A stretch of 64,000 nt of DNA from Ascarosepion bandense (lineage: Eukaryota > Mollusca > Cephalopoda > Sepiida > Sepiidae). The position numbers and the translations under genes were made by a program. Shown one piece after another: positions 1 through 10,550 of the stretch. The notes beneath the pieces were generated by a model that was not told where the DNA came from, made no database searches, and saw nothing but the letters and a program-made list of their open reading frames with translations. Position 1 is the stretch's first letter; each line of letters starts with the position of its first letter. The stretch spans positions 3,887,501-3,951,500 of the forward strand of contig JBBBDQ010000421.1 in NCBI GenBank assembly GCA_037127315.1, read 5' to 3'.

Positions 1-333
1 CAGCCCTTTTATTTTAGTTTTTGCTTCGGATTTGGCTCTAAGTAGGTATAATTGTAGTTCTTAGTCTCAGCCATGATACCATTTATTCAGAGGACTTATT
101 TAGACTTCAAAATTCAGTTTACGACGAAAAAAACTTATTTGATATCGATACCAGGAAATCAAAATTTGACTTACATCCATTCATTTTTCTTTCCGTCTAC
201 GGTTTCGCTTTAACTGGAAACAACTATTGCTTTTTAGTCTTTCGTGCCAACGTCCAAAGAGTCTGAGCTCCAGGACCATGGATTAGTTTTAAAGCTTTCA
301 TTACACCCGAGCAAAGCCGGGCTATAATGCTAG
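1..333 (+). mobile_element. Non-autonomous Helitron, 3' part (copy 1)
   Basis: This is the 3' half of a Helitron family seen seven times in the window, cut by the window start. Near 306-322 there is a short GC hairpin (CCCG ... CGGG, one mismatch here) followed by GCTATAATG and a terminal CTAG at 330-333. A subterminal hairpin about 10 bases before CTRR is the classical Helitron 3' signature. No Rep/helicase coding is present, so the copy must have depended on an autonomous relative. The base after CTAG is C rather than the usual T. Confidence 0.75.
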
Positions 334-463
334 CCTATATATAAATATACTGCTACAGAATATCTACTTAAACGAGTGTCGATTAAAAATAATGTCAGAA
401 CAAATAAAGTAATTATGTTAGTTGTTAATTCCATGTCGTTAATCTCCGGAAGTTTCCGTAATG

Positions 464-490
464 TATATATATATATATATATATATATAT
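464..490. repeat. (TA)n microsatellite
   Basis: Uninterrupted TA dinucleotide run. The 334-463 flank is AT-rich and holds nothing else I recognise. Confidence 0.95.
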
Positions 491-548
491 GAATAAAGAC
501 TAAAGGATAAATACGATAGTCTTAGTCGATGCAATTTCTTCTTTGGTC

Positions 549-818
549 GATCATGTCTCGAAAGAGACATGACTGACTGGGCAGAAGATTATCACGCAGT
601 AGGTTGCCATTGCTTTCTGCGGTAGACTGGTTACCGACTAAGGCAATAGAACCCAATCTGTCTTGTTATTTAACCCATAACTGGAAGGGAGAGACGGATA
701 AATACCTTTCCCAAGGGTATTTGCGCGTAAGTGAATGCACTAAAATTAACGGGAATTCGAACTCGGCTCCCCGATTTCTCTTTCCGAGCCGATATCCACT
801 GCACCACATCGCACATCC
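549..818 (-). mobile_element. tRNA-derived SINE, long form (copy 1)
   Basis: Read on the minus strand it starts with a tRNA-like stretch (GATGTGCGATGTGGTGCAGT, then a box B-like GAGTTCGAATTCCCG), continues with the cephalopod-style block GCGCAAATACCCTTGGGAAA, and ends with a unique tail carrying the small hairpin CATGTCTCTTTCGAGACATG. Closely similar copies lie at 40395-40705 and 59862-60147, both also on the minus strand. RNA polymerase III promoters of the A/B-box type are inferred from the tRNA resemblance. No coding capacity. Confidence 0.8.
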
Positions 819-830
819 GCAAATTAAATA

Positions 831-887
831 TCTAAAAATTCCTTAAACTAAAAAGAAAATCTAAAAATTCCTTAAACTAAAAAGAAA
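831..887. repeat. 29-bp direct tandem duplication
   Basis: TCTAAAAATTCCTTAAACTA and the following AAAAGAAA occur twice at a 29-bp spacing. The rest of 888-1350 is AT-rich single-copy sequence with a short TG-rich stretch near 1245-1290 and no recognised feature. Confidence 0.85.
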
Positions 888-1352
888 CAAACAAAGACAA
901 AAAAGCAATGCAATTTCTGTACTGTGGTAACAGAACAGTGTATGTGTGTTTTGAGAGATCTCTTATTTAGCAAGATATTATTTTAGAACTTTGCTACGGA
1001 GTAATGATTTTCAGTAACATAATAGGGCAAGGAATTTAGTTAATTAAATCGTTTCTACTGAATAATGGTTACAATTAATGAAATAGTAAATCATTCAAGT
1101 TAAAATATGTGTAAATTGTGAAAGCCAAAAAATGTGCTTTGAACTGGAAATGCTTTTAAATATTTAAATTAAAAACGAAATAAATTTAGTTATTAAATAT
1201 AATCAAGTCCCTGCGTAAAGTGTCGCTATTATGAATACATACGTGTATACGTTTGTGTAGGTGTCTGTGCACACCTGTGTATATATGTGCATGTGATTCA
1301 AAACAACATAGAAATACAGATGATAATGCGGTTGAAAATAAATTCATATTCT

Positions 1353-2013
1353 TCTTTTTCTTCTTCTATGTGCCTTGTCCTTTCAGGACGTAGGCGATCA
1401 TGGCCTTCCACGTCTCCCTATCGCTGATGGCTCTTAGCACGCTTTCTCCTGTTACATCACGCAACCCCCGTTCTGTCATCCACCTGCTGAGGCCAGTCAA
1501 GTACGTTACACGCTGTTTTCCCCTGTCTCTCCTTCCCTCTATCTGGTCTGTTAGTATCGGGTTCTCCAAGCCCTCCTTCCTTATTGCATGTCCCAGGAAC
1601 TTTAGCTGTCTCTTCCTGATGCTCAGTATTAATTTCGTTTTCGCTTTCATCCTTTCCAAGACCTCATCATTGCTCACATGTTCGATCCATGATATCCGCA
1701 GCATCCTTCTGTAGAACCATATTTCAGTTGCTTCAAGTTTTTCTTTCATCTTTGATGACATTGTGCAGCATTCACTGCCATATTGAAGAATTGACATCAC
1801 ATATCAATCCAGTACTCTCTTCTTCGTTTCTAGCGAAACTTTGCTGTATCTTAATACTCTACTCAGCTTCTGGAATGCGTCCTTCGCCATGTCAATTCGC
1901 CTTCGGATCTCTTTGCCACACTTTCCGTCTTCTGTTAGAACACTTCCCAGGAATTTAAATTTTTGTACCTGTTTGATTTTAGTATCCCCCATCTCCGCTA
2001 ATTCAAACACAAT
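1353..2013 (-). pseudogene. RTE-like LINE, 3' end of ORF2 (copy 1)
   Basis: The minus strand encodes the C-terminal domain that follows the reverse transcriptase in this LINE group: KFKFLGSVLTEDGK (around 1955-1920), the RRIDMAKDAFQKLS block, then YGSE, WFYRRMLRISW and RQLKFLGHAIRKEGLEN, ending GQGT next to an AGAAGAAG simple-repeat tail at 1350-1365. A frame break near 1800 separates the first 76-residue part from the last 144 residues. Length and 5' truncation are typical of dead-on-arrival LINE copies. At least six further copies of this tail lie in the window. The RTE assignment rests on my reading of the tail domain; the copy is too short to exclude a neighbouring clade. Confidence 0.8.
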
Positions 2014-2044
2014 CACGCTCAAAATAATACACACTCAATCTTAT

Positions 2045-2127
2045 AAAAAGTGTGTGTGTTTTGGGATTTGTTTTTGCTTTTTTGTTTGTTTTTGTTTGCT
2101 TGTTTGTTTTTGTTTCGTTTTTTTTTA
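2045..2127. repeat. T/TTTG-rich simple sequence, LINE tail
   Basis: Runs of TTTGTTTTTG on the plus strand, that is (CAAAA)n on the minus strand, directly beyond the 3' terminus of the minus-strand LINE at 2128-2530. It is most simply the simple-sequence tail of that insertion. Confidence 0.6.
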
Positions 2128-2530
2128 ATAATCTCACCCCAAGCAAGGCATTCCACTGCCACGATTGCGCATGGGGCTACATAGGGGGAGGTAAAGAGAA
2201 GGAGTGGTTAGACATAGGGAATGTCAGAAGGAGTGTGACAGATGAGTAAGGATACCGAGGCTGAGGGTTGGATAGATGGGAAGAGTGTTTGAAAAAATGG
2301 ATGCAAGTTAGTGTGTTAGGAGGTGTCTATTGACCTTACATTTTAACTCCTGGAGGTTATAGCCGTCGGGGAAACAAGCACGCGGAAGGGAATTCCACAG
2401 GCGGGAAGTGCGAGAAAAGAAACTTTTGGAGTAGAAATTGCGGTTACATTTTATCGGTTTCACTGTAAAAGGGTGGGATCTAGTTGCTAATCTAGTATCT
2501 CGTGTAAATTCGTACCTAGGGTGCACCAGT
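2128..2530 (-). pseudogene. APE-type LINE (Jockey/CR1 group) 3' end
   Basis: The minus strand carries the last 70 residues of the LINE ORF2 (RDTRLATRSHPFTVKPIKCN, then SFFSRTSRLWNSLP and KVNRHLLTH) followed by its 3' UTR and the conserved terminus ATGTAGCCCCATGCGC ... TTGGGGTGAGATTATT. It is the same family as the long copy at 2840-5810, whose C-terminus differs at only a few residues. No endonuclease or RT remains. It lies head to head with that copy: their 3' ends point in opposite directions. Confidence 0.85.
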
Positions 2531-2754
2531 GATCTAAGTTGCTTTTCTTTGTTTGTGTTTGTTTTTGTTTGTTTTCTTTTGTTTGTTTTTGTTCATTTAT
2601 TATATTCAGCACCTTGGCTACAGTTTTAAAGAATAACTATTTTATAATTGATCAATATATTATTCAGGTTTTTGCAATTAGATGCGGTTTTCCTCATTTT
2701 GCGTTTTTTATAGTACTTTTGGGTGCTCTTATTATTAGAGTTATGTTGATCTTC

Positions 2755-2822
2755 TGTATGTGTGGGTGTGTGCACGCATGTGCGTGTGTGTGTGCGTGTT
2801 TGCGCACGCGCATTCTTTCGCG
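2755..2822. repeat. TG/CG-rich microsatellite
   Basis: Alternating purine-pyrimidine stretch of GTGTGTGGGTGTGTGC type immediately upstream of the long LINE. 2531-2754 is T-rich simple sequence with no recognised gene. Confidence 0.8.
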
Positions 2823-2842
2823 TGTGTAAAACGCCCAAACCT

Positions 2843-4015
2843 GTCTGTGTCTCTTTCACTAAAATACGCGGTATCCGCACTAACTTTTACAGCGTAGAAT
2901 TATTCCTCCAAACTAACTCACCTGATATCTTAGCCCCTTGTGAAACTAACCTTGACCCGTCTATCCCCTCCTCTGAGTTCTATGTTCCTGGTTACCTTCC
3001 CCTCTTCAGGAAGGACTCCAACGTCCATATGCTTGGTGTATATGTTAGCGAACACCTCCCACTAGCTAGAGTAACATCTCTTGAATCCCTGGACCAGGCT
3101 TTCATGTACTTCCGTCTCTCACTTCTAAGCTCTGTTAGCTATCTCTTCTTCCTCTACCACTCCTCCTCCTCCTCTGACTGTTCAGTACTTGACAGCATCT
3201 CTGACAATATCGACAAGGCCATTTCTTCTCACCCATCTGCCCATATTTTCGTGCTTGGTGACTTTAACGCCCACCACACTAAGTGGATGGAAAACTCTGT
3301 AACCGACCCTGCTGGTGTCCACACCATTAATTTTTCAATCTCCCAATCCTTTACGCAAGTGGTGGACTTCCCCACGCGTTTCTCCAATAGCCCTAACGGA
3401 AAGGACTCGCTACTAGACCTCTGCTTCACTTCCACCCCAAATTCCTGCACCACCAGGCAGCTCTGCCCTCTCGGAAATTCTGACCACGCCGTAGTTTCTG
3501 TCAACATCTCATTCCAGTCCACCCCTACCCAAGAAACCCAGACCAGCAGAATATCCTACTGCTATCAAAGAGCAGACTGGGATTCGTTCCGTGACTTCCT
3601 CTGCGACGTCCCTTGGAACAATGTTTTTAGTCTCCCCATCGAAGACTGTGCATCAGAGGTCTTAAGGCTGGCATCGATGCTTTCATCCCTGCCAGGAAAT
3701 TTCAGCTTAAATCCCATTCGTCTCCCTGGTTCTCGCCCGCTTGCTCGGCCGCCATTGTCCACCGGAATCATTTCTTCCGGCTTTATCGTAGCCACGCGTC
3801 GGACCAAAACAGGCGCCTTTTCACCTCAGCTCGTAATAAGTGTAAAAAGATACTTAACGAAGCTAAGATGCTGTTTGCTGCCAGAATGAAGCAGTGCATA
3901 GCATCCTCTAAGTTCGGAGCCAAAGAATACTGGCGCCTCTGCAAAAGCGTGCTTAACAAGCGTAAGTCCTCAATACCCCCACTAATCAACGAGTTTGAGG
4001 TCCTCATCTCCTGAG
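2843..4015 (+). pseudogene. LINE ORF2 endonuclease and linker (broken)
   Basis: The endonuclease domain runs from about 2850 to 3525. Motifs visible are CETNL (catalytic Glu region), FVLGDFNAHH around 3246-3275 and LGNSDHAVV around 3471-3495, the last being the SDH active-site motif of the exonuclease-endonuclease-phosphatase fold. The enzyme nicks target DNA to prime reverse transcription. Around 3745 the reading frame shifts: the homologous protein continues in the third frame (NKCKKILNEAKMLFAARMKQ, YWRLCKSVLNKRKSS) and meets a TGA at 4012-4014. A near-perfect 10-bp duplication TCGTCTGGAT/TCGTCTGGTG at about 4056-4076 then returns the sequence to the first frame. The product is therefore not functional as it stands. 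Confidence 0.85.
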
Positions 4016-4069
4016 CGGACAAGGCTGAATGCTTTGCTCGTAGATTCTCGACCAATTCGTCTGGATTCG

Positions 4070-5290
4070 TCTGGTGTCCATACACCCGACTTCCCATCTA
4101 GAAGTGAGGCCCAATTGAATGACGTCCACATCACGCCCTCGCTGATTTCTAGCATAATCTCAAAACATGACCCTCACAAAGCGAGTGGTGGGGACGGAAT
4201 CCCAATCATAGTCTTGAAGAAATCTGCCCCTGAACTCTCCTCTGTCCTTTCTAAGCTCTACAACCTCTGCCTATCTTCCTCCTGTTTTCCTGCCTGTTGG
4301 AAATCTTCTTCTGTGGTTCCAATATTTAAGAACACTGGTGAACCCTCGGACCCCGCAAATTACCGCCCTATCAGCCTTCTTCCTATCTTCGGCAAAGTGT
4401 TCGAAGCCATTATCAATGCCGAGGTCGTTCAGCATCCCACAGCCCACGGGCTCCTCTCGGACAAACAGTATGGCTTCCGCTTCACCAGGTCTACTGCTGA
4501 TATGCTAACGACCATCACCGAGTATATATACCAGGCTCTCGACAAGAATGGTGAAGCCCGAACCATCGCCTTGGATATCTCTAAAGCATTCGACAGAGTA
4601 TGGCATGCCGGCCTTCTATGGAAACTGCGAAGCTACGGCATAACTGGACTTTTGTTGGACTTAATCCAGTCATTCCTCTCTAACCGCACACTGAAGATGG
4701 TATTAAACGGACATGCCTCCCAGAACTACCCTACAATCGCGGGTGTCCCCCAGGGCTCTATCCTAGGTCCTACGCTCTTTCTAATCTACATCAAGAATCT
4801 CCCCGATACCATAAGATCACAAGTAGGCATGTACGCCGATGATACTACAGTTTACTCTCGCCTCGATCAAAAATCTGGTGTTGGTGACAAGGTAAACCTC
4901 GCTGCCGAGCTTGAAAAGGACCTCCAATCCGTGGAGGATGGGAGTAAGAAATGGCTTGTAAAATTCAATTCTTCCAAAACGAAGCTGCTGTCAATTAACC
5001 ACCACAGACAACCGCACCTCCCTCCTATTAACATGGGACAGGCTTGCCTCCCAGAGAGTAAAACACTACGCTTGCCTGGCCTGACACTCTCAGCGGACCT
5101 CAAGTGGAATAACTACGTCGAATCCACTGCTAAATCCGCTGCTATGAAAATCGGCTCTCTGTTCAGGGCCCGGAAATTCTTTCCGTCTGAATCTATCCTG
5201 CACTTATATAAATCTACCATCCGCCCGTGTATTGACTACTGCTGCCACATCTGGTCGGGTGCCCTGCTATTCTCCTCGGGGTTCTTGACA
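4070..5290 (+). pseudogene. LINE ORF2 reverse transcriptase domain
   Basis: Open from 3995 to 5317. RT landmarks in order: KASGGDGIP (finger region), FKNTGEPSDPANYRPISLLP, GFRFTRSTADML, ALDISKAFDRVWH (first catalytic Asp), GVPQGSILGPTLFLIYIKNL, and GMYADDTTVYSR around 4828-4860 (YADD catalytic pair intact), then SKTKLLSIN. All residues expected of a working polymerase core can be seen, in contrast to the broken flanks. Near 5265 another frameshift moves the conserved continuation (GVLDKIQRRICNVI) into a different frame. RT uses the nicked target 3' end as primer (target-primed reverse transcription). Confidence 0.9.
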
Positions 5291-5652
5291 AAATACAGCG
5301 AAGAATCTGTAATGTGATTGAAACTGACTTAGCTGACCGCCTGCAGTCACTCTCTCACCGGCGTGACGTGACTTCCCTGTGCCTCTTCTATAAATACTTT
5401 CATGGCTTCTGCTCTGATGAACTTAAATCACTGGTGCCCCCTAGGTGTGAATTTGCACGAGATACTAGATTGGCAACTAGGTCTCACTCTTTTACAGTGA
5501 AACCGATTAAATGTAACCGCAATTTCTACTCCAACAGCTTCTTTTCTCGCACTTCCCGCCTGTGGAATTCCCTTCCGCATGCTTGCTTCCCCGGCGGCTA
5601 TAACATCCAGGAGTGTAAATGTAGGGTCAATAGACACCTCCTAACACACTAA
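5268..5652 (+). pseudogene. LINE ORF2 C-terminal tail
   Basis: After the frameshift the tail continues as DKIQRRICNVIETDLADRLQ, then SLCLFYKYFHGFCSDELKSL, RDTRLATRSHSFTVKP, and SFFSRTSRLWNSLPHACFPG, ending NRHLLTH at 5650. The function of this domain is unknown to me; it is the most often retained part of the family because copies are 5'-truncated. Matching tails: 2308-2526 minus, 24009-24314 minus, 44945-45130 plus, 59400-59655 minus. Confidence 0.85.
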
Positions 5653-5821
5653 CTCACACCAATTCTCTCCAACTCTCTCCCTATGTACATCCTAACTCGT
5701 CTATCACCCTCCTTCTGATATTTCCTATACCCAATCGCTCTATGTAACTCCCTGCGTTTTAGTGGCAGTGGAATGACTTGCTTGGGGTGACATGATTAAA
5801 AAAATGTGTATGTGTGTGTGT

Positions 5822-5937
5822 GAGTAGCGGCTCTAATTAAGAAATCAGAGAGCCGAGTTTGAATTCTAGTCGAATTTATTATATTTGCTTGCGTGCTAAT
5901 ACCCTTGGAAAATGCATGATTCATTCTCTTCTACGTT
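5822..5937 (+). mobile_element. tRNA-derived SINE, short form
   Basis: GAGTAGCGGCTCTAATTAAG, AGAGCCGAGTTTGAATTCTA (box B-like) and AATACCCTTGGAAAATGCAT correspond to the tRNA-like body of the window's SINEs in plus orientation. It lacks both the 5S head and the long tail. It sits just beyond the LINE terminus and a TG stretch. Confidence 0.65.
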
Positions 5938-6389
5938 ATGGGTAAATATCAGGGTAGACTAAGTTCTTTAGCTTTGGTTGGCAACAAGTTTACTGCAATA
6001 AGAGTCGCTATTCTTCTACCAGAATTTCTTCACACCACACGCGGTAGAGAAGCGCTTGTGGAGCGAGCCAAAATGTCCCATGAAACTTCTAGGAAAAGAG
6101 CCGGCTCAACCCGCCCAGGGTGTATACCACCACAATACAAGTTCAAGAAGCTACGTGTGTATATGTGCATGCACGTCAAATGCCACGGCTATTTCTTCTT
6201 TTCCTCATTTTATTGCTTTCTTATACATTGTCTCTATTTCTTTTTCTTCTTTTTCTCTTTATAGTGTGAACGAGGAAGTTAGAAATAAGGAGATAGATCG
6301 GATTAGTCATATAGTTCAGTTCTAGAAACGGAACGATTAGGCACTTCTAAGCCGACATTGACTTCACTATATATATATAAATATATATA
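5938..6389. other. No feature recognised
   Basis: AT-rich with a pyrimidine-rich run near 6190-6260 and a short TA stretch at 6368-6388. Two overlapping open frames of about 90-108 codons here have low-complexity ends (SFSSFSL, FFFFFFSL) and no family resemblance. I do not call a gene. Confidence 0.6.
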
Positions 6390-7116
6390 CGAGCAGAATA
6401 GCCCGGCGTTGCTCGGGTGGAATGAAAGCTTTAAAACTAATCCATGGTCCTGGAGCTCAGACTCTTTGGACGTTGGCACGAAAGACTAAAAAGCAATAGT
6501 TCTTTCCAGTTAAAGCGAAACAGTAGACTGAAAAAAAATGAATGCATGTAAGTCAAATTTTAATTTCCTGGTATCGATATCAAATAAGTTTTTTTCGTCG
6601 TAAACTGAATTTTGAAGTCTAAATAAGTCCTCTGAGTAAATGGTATCATGGCTGAGACTAAGAACTACAATTTTACCTACTTAGAGCCAAACCTGAAGCA
6701 AATACTAAAATAAAAGGGCTGAAAAAATACAGACATACTAACAGATAAACAGACACACACACAAACATCTTGCCTTTTATATATATTAACGATTTACTGC
6801 ACTATTGTAAGAACTGCAACCTTGAAACTTCTGAGTATTGTTTCTTGTGTCTTTGCCTATGAGTGTATCAAATTTGATTAAAATCGGATCACTCCTTCTA
6901 TAACCCGATTTTTTCGATTAGCGATTTTCGATATTTATCGGGGGTACATCGACACAAAACCTAGCTAAGAACACTTGCAGACGCTTATAGTACAACTGTG
7001 TAAATGTTCAAGAAAATCGGTTCAGCCGTTCGGAGTCTATAGGTAATGGACACACACAGACACACACACTCACACATACACACACACAGAGACAAAGTTC
7101 CATTTATTATATGTTT

Positions 7117-7119
<3 letters not shown>
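6390..7119 (-). mobile_element. Non-autonomous Helitron, full length (copy 2)
   Basis: On the minus strand it starts A|TCTAAACATATAATAAATGG at 7119 and ends with the hairpin CCCGAGCAACGCCGGG, then CTATTCTG and CTCG at 6393-6390 (CTRR with one change). The internal block AGACTCCGAACGGCTGAACC near 7030 is the usual Helitron 5' subterminal type. No ORF. The flanking host bases are A and T in (TA)n, as expected for Helitron insertion between A and T. Confidence 0.8.

Positions 7120-7168
<49 letters not shown>
7120..7168. repeat. (TA)n microsatellite
   Basis: About 24 TA units between the Helitron 5' end and the foldback that follows. Confidence 0.95.
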
Positions 7169-7170
<2 letters not shown>

Positions 7171-7171
<1 letters not shown>

Positions 7172-7622
7172 AGACAATGAATGCCTATTATGTTTAATCA
7201 TGAACCGTTCTAAATATCGTATTTTGGCTTTAATTTCAGGTTAAAATAAAGAAAAAGGTCCCCAACATTTGGATAATTTTTATTAAGTTGGTTCTAAGCT
7301 TTCGGCTTACATGAGCCATCTTCAGGGAGGTTACAAGGACGTTAACATAAAAACATCCACCATCCGACGATTTTATCCTGTGTTGGCATAAGACTTTTGC
7401 GGTATGACGTCATAGAACGCATTACAAATTTACGAACTGCGTTTGCTATTTTTGGCAACTCTTATCGTTGCTTAGCATGTGCGCCGAAAGCTTAGAACCA
7501 ACTTAATAAAATATTATCCAAATGTTAGAGAATTTTTATCTTTATTTTCACCTGAAATTAAAGCCAAAATACAATGTTTAAAACGGGTCATGATTAAACA
7601 TAGTAGACATTCATTGTCTCTT
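7171..7622. mobile_element. Foldback element of Penelope-tail type
   Basis: Two arms of about 135 bp, 7171-7310 and 7487-7622, are inverted copies of each other: GAGACAATGAATGCCTATTA on the left, TAGACATTCATTGTCTC on the right, then the shared block GTTGGTTCTAAGCTTTCGGC. The block around CATGTAAGCCGAAAGCTTAG (minus strand of the left arm) matches the stretch TATGTGAGCCGAAAGCTTAG next to the Penelope-like ORF at 52345-52448. The arms are therefore probably two inverted Penelope 3' tails around a 175-bp spacer. Confidence 0.65.
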
Positions 7623-8329
7623 ATATTTAACAGTATATGATTAGAAAAAAAATACATGTATATATCACGCTATCTAAAAGCCCACATCTACAAACACAAG
7701 AGAGACTTGCGCCTGGACAAATGATCTAACTCTCTCGTTTTGCATTGAAACGATGCTGGACACAACTTTGATTTTTCTAATTAAAAAGAAAATTATTTTT
7801 TAAGAAAAATACATTAAAAACTTAATAATAAAAGTATTAGCAACTATAAACGCATGCCTAAAACTTTACATCTCCATCTTTCTATGAATCCATTCTTAAA
7901 GAATCTAACTTATATTTATCTGATTCAAAGACTACTTGCTTAAAAAGATTCAACCATGCATTAGAATCTTCTGACACCCCACTGCACTAACCAAACAACA
8001 TAAAGGTGAAGACATCAGAACACCCACTAGACAGCCACACATAACGCAATTACGAACGTAGATTAACATACGATACCCACTTAAACATAGAAGAGTCCTC
8101 ACAAACTTACATTTATATAGAATTATCTATGGTTTTAATGCACATTACGCGTGCCTGACCAAAGAGGAGCTGACCCAAACAAAATTGAAAAAATACCAGA
8201 GTTTCTGACACTGTCTGTTTTAATGTCTAGGCGTGCGGTTAGCCCACTGGATGTAATAGACTCCAAGACTTTGATAAGATATTCGTTTAAGACAAAGAAA
8301 ACTCCCAGCGTTTTTATGTAACAAATTTT
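7623..8329. other. AT-rich unique stretch
   Basis: No coding, RNA or repeat signal that I can support. Complexity is ordinary and no frame exceeds 60 codons. Confidence 0.6.
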
Positions 8330-8715
8330 AATGAAATTTTATATACAGTTAGGCATATATATAATGACTATGTGGCTACCATCAGCGGATACCACATTCT
8401 CCAGGAGGAACAGGAAGCTGGAGCATCCCTTGGTGACCTCTCGCTGTACATGTAGTCCATGAAGTCCTTGATGGCTGCTTTGAGAGTTTCCTTGGTGTTG
8501 TGAATCCTGCTGTTCACCTCCCTCTCCAAGACTCCCCAAACAAATTTGTCGAAACCATTGTAGTCTGGTAGGTGGGGGCATAACTAGCCCCACCAGTTGT
8601 ACGTTGAAGAAGTGACGCCTCTTGAGCACATAAGATTTATAATTCAAGTCTTCCTTGACAATGCGTCTGATTGCTCACCTGCTGGTTCCCTTTTCCTTGT
8701 CAATTTCCCTCACGT
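8330..8715 (-). pseudogene. mariner-type transposase remnant, core deleted
   Basis: On the minus strand, VREIDKEKG and IRRIVKEDLNYKSYVLKRRH resemble the second helix-turn-helix of mariner transposases. They run directly into GLVMPPPT, then in another frame FVWGVLEREVNSRIHNTKET and LKAAIKDFMDYM, the C-terminal region that normally follows the third catalytic Asp, and finally LENVVSADGSHI, close to the usual end. The DNA-cleaving core with the DDD triad is missing, so about half the protein is gone. At least two frameshifts occur. A poly-T run at 8707-8728 bounds it upstream. The family assignment is by motif memory, not by search. Confidence 0.6.
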
Positions 8716-8951
8716 TTTTTTTTTTTTCCTAGAGTTATTATAGACAACCTCAGCAACGCCGGCGACACACTCTTTTGTTATTAATCTTGCGTTCTGGTCT
8801 GAAATTGAGCATACTATCTTGTCACATTATGGATTTCAACACGTTTAAAATTCTAGTGTTAAATCTAGTGTATATCGAGCACCTCTTATATTCTTCAGCG
8901 TGATAGTGAAGAATTTCAGATACACAGATTTTTATACTTACATGAACACCA
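8716..8951. other. No feature recognised
   Basis: Poly-T followed by unique AT-rich sequence upstream of the tandem duplication. Confidence 0.5.
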
Positions 8952-9395
8952 AGCATTAATGTTATTTACACTGTTGCACATATATTTAATTACTGATAAT
9001 TGTTTTTCGATATTTCATTTTGTTGGTTTGACACTAATGCAAAAAAAATCAATATGGCTACCTTCTTCTTCAACTTTAAGTTGAGCTTTGATTTTGAGGC
9101 GCAAATTTCATCAGTACTAAAGAGGACAGGTTAAAGGGCCTTAAGCAAGTCACTCATTCAGAATTATGGCCATGCATTAATGTTATTTACACTGTTGCAC
9201 ATATATTTAATTACTGGTAATTGTTTTTCGATATTTCATTTTGTTGGTTTGACACTAATGCAAAAAAAATCAATATGGCTACCTTCTTCTTCAACTTTAA
9301 GTTGAGCTTTGATTTTGAGGCGCAAATTTCATCAGTACTAAAGAGGACAGGTTAGAGGGCCTTAAGCAAGTCACTCATTTAGAATTATGACCATG
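8952..9395. repeat. 221-bp tandem duplication
   Basis: Two consecutive copies of a 221-bp unit beginning AGCATTAATGTTATTTACAC (8952) and GCATTAATGTTATTTACAC (9174). They differ at only a few positions, so the duplication is recent. The unit includes CAATATGGCTACCTTCTTCT and has no open frame of note. Confidence 0.95.
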
Positions 9396-10254
9396 AGGGC
9401 CTCACATGGAACATGGAGAAAGGCGTATTGAATGTTGATTTTTTTATAGATATATGGTTTTCTTATTGATATTTACAATATGATCCCGCTATGGCCTGCC
9501 GTAACAGACACCCAAATTTTTTATGATGCGCATTAACGCAACAGAAAATATTTCTTTGGACATGTTTAAACCAACATGGCTGAATGTGGATACTCCAGTT
9601 ACACCCCTATCTCCAGTAGTACCTGATTTACCAAATCAAACAGTGGCCATGTCTGGGCGTCATAAAAGATGACCCAGGCGTTTTATTATCTTAACTTGCT
9701 TTCTGTATTTGTGGGACATTCCTTCATATGAACTTTTGCATGACATTAATATAATATAACAATATAAATTAATATAACAAGGATTTTGTGCTAGCGAATG
9801 GACACTCTAGTAAAGTTTGTTGTACACTGTTTGCGTGCATGCATATTCCTTTTTTATATTATAGTTTCACAAATTATGTGCCCACTTTTCTATTTCGTTA
9901 TATCACAACAAACAAAATAAAAGTAACTCTTTATGGTAGACTGAAGGACCTGTTTAGAGACGGCGTTCTATAGGACCACAAACCGCGATTATCTCGCTTA
10001 AGGTAAGACAAAATCACGTGTATCACGTTACTGACGTGATTTTGTCAGCCTTGGCAGACACCTGCGTAGAGCTCACGGGCTTCAGAACTTGACCTTTGAT
10101 AACAACTTTCAAAGCCCTACCTGATAAGAAGGAAGAAGACACACAAAGTTTGCATGTTTTCTTTGTGCAATGGACAGCACTGCTAAGGATTTGACTAGGG
10201 TTAAGAAGAGATTTCTAAGTCGAAAAAATCATTCGACAAAATTATTCTAAATGC
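9396..10254. other. Unique sequence, no gene recognised
   Basis: Mixed composition. Around 10008-10045 ATCACGTGTATCACGTTACTGACGTGAT forms a short imperfect inverted repeat. The largest frame (9788-9973 plus, 61 codons) shows no family resemblance. Confidence 0.5.
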
Positions 10255-10400
10255 ACTTTTTATTTTATTTTATTTATTTTATTTATTTATTTTATTTATT
10301 TATCTATTTATTTTATTTATTTATTTTATTTTTTTTATTTTTTTTATTTATATTTTATTTTATTATATTTTATTTATTTATTTTTATTTTATTCTAAATG
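10255..10400. repeat. (TTTTA)/(TTTA) low-complexity tract
   Basis: Almost pure T/A with pentamer and tetramer periodicity, flanked on both sides by TTCTAAATGCA-TTTTTAT. The flanks suggest a small duplication around the expanded tract. Confidence 0.9.
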
Positions 10401-10550
10401 CATTTTTTATTGTGTATTTAATTTCTAAATTAAATTATAATTGAGAAATGTAGAAATTTTTAATGACTTTTGCAAACTAGTAAAACAGAGAAGACCATGT
10501 CAATACATGGACACATACACACATTCTAGAAAGACCCATAATAATTCAGG

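Larger units (their letters stand above)
2840..5810 (+). mobile_element. APE-type LINE, nearly complete ORF2 plus 3' UTR
   Basis: This is the longest LINE copy here: AP-endonuclease, reverse transcriptase, C-terminal tail and 3' UTR. It starts inside the endonuclease (VSFTKIRGIRTNF) and lacks ORF1 and a 5' UTR, so it is 5'-truncated. The 3' UTR (5653-5800) ends with the family terminus CTCCCTGCGTTTTAGTGGCA ... TTGGGGTGACATGATTAAAA. The family resembles the RNA-directed DNA polymerase from mobile element jockey that is abundant in marine invertebrates. I cannot separate Jockey from CR1 or a sister clade by eye. No RNase H domain is visible after the RT. At least ten other copies or tails of this superfamily are scattered through the window on both strands. 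Confidence 0.88.
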
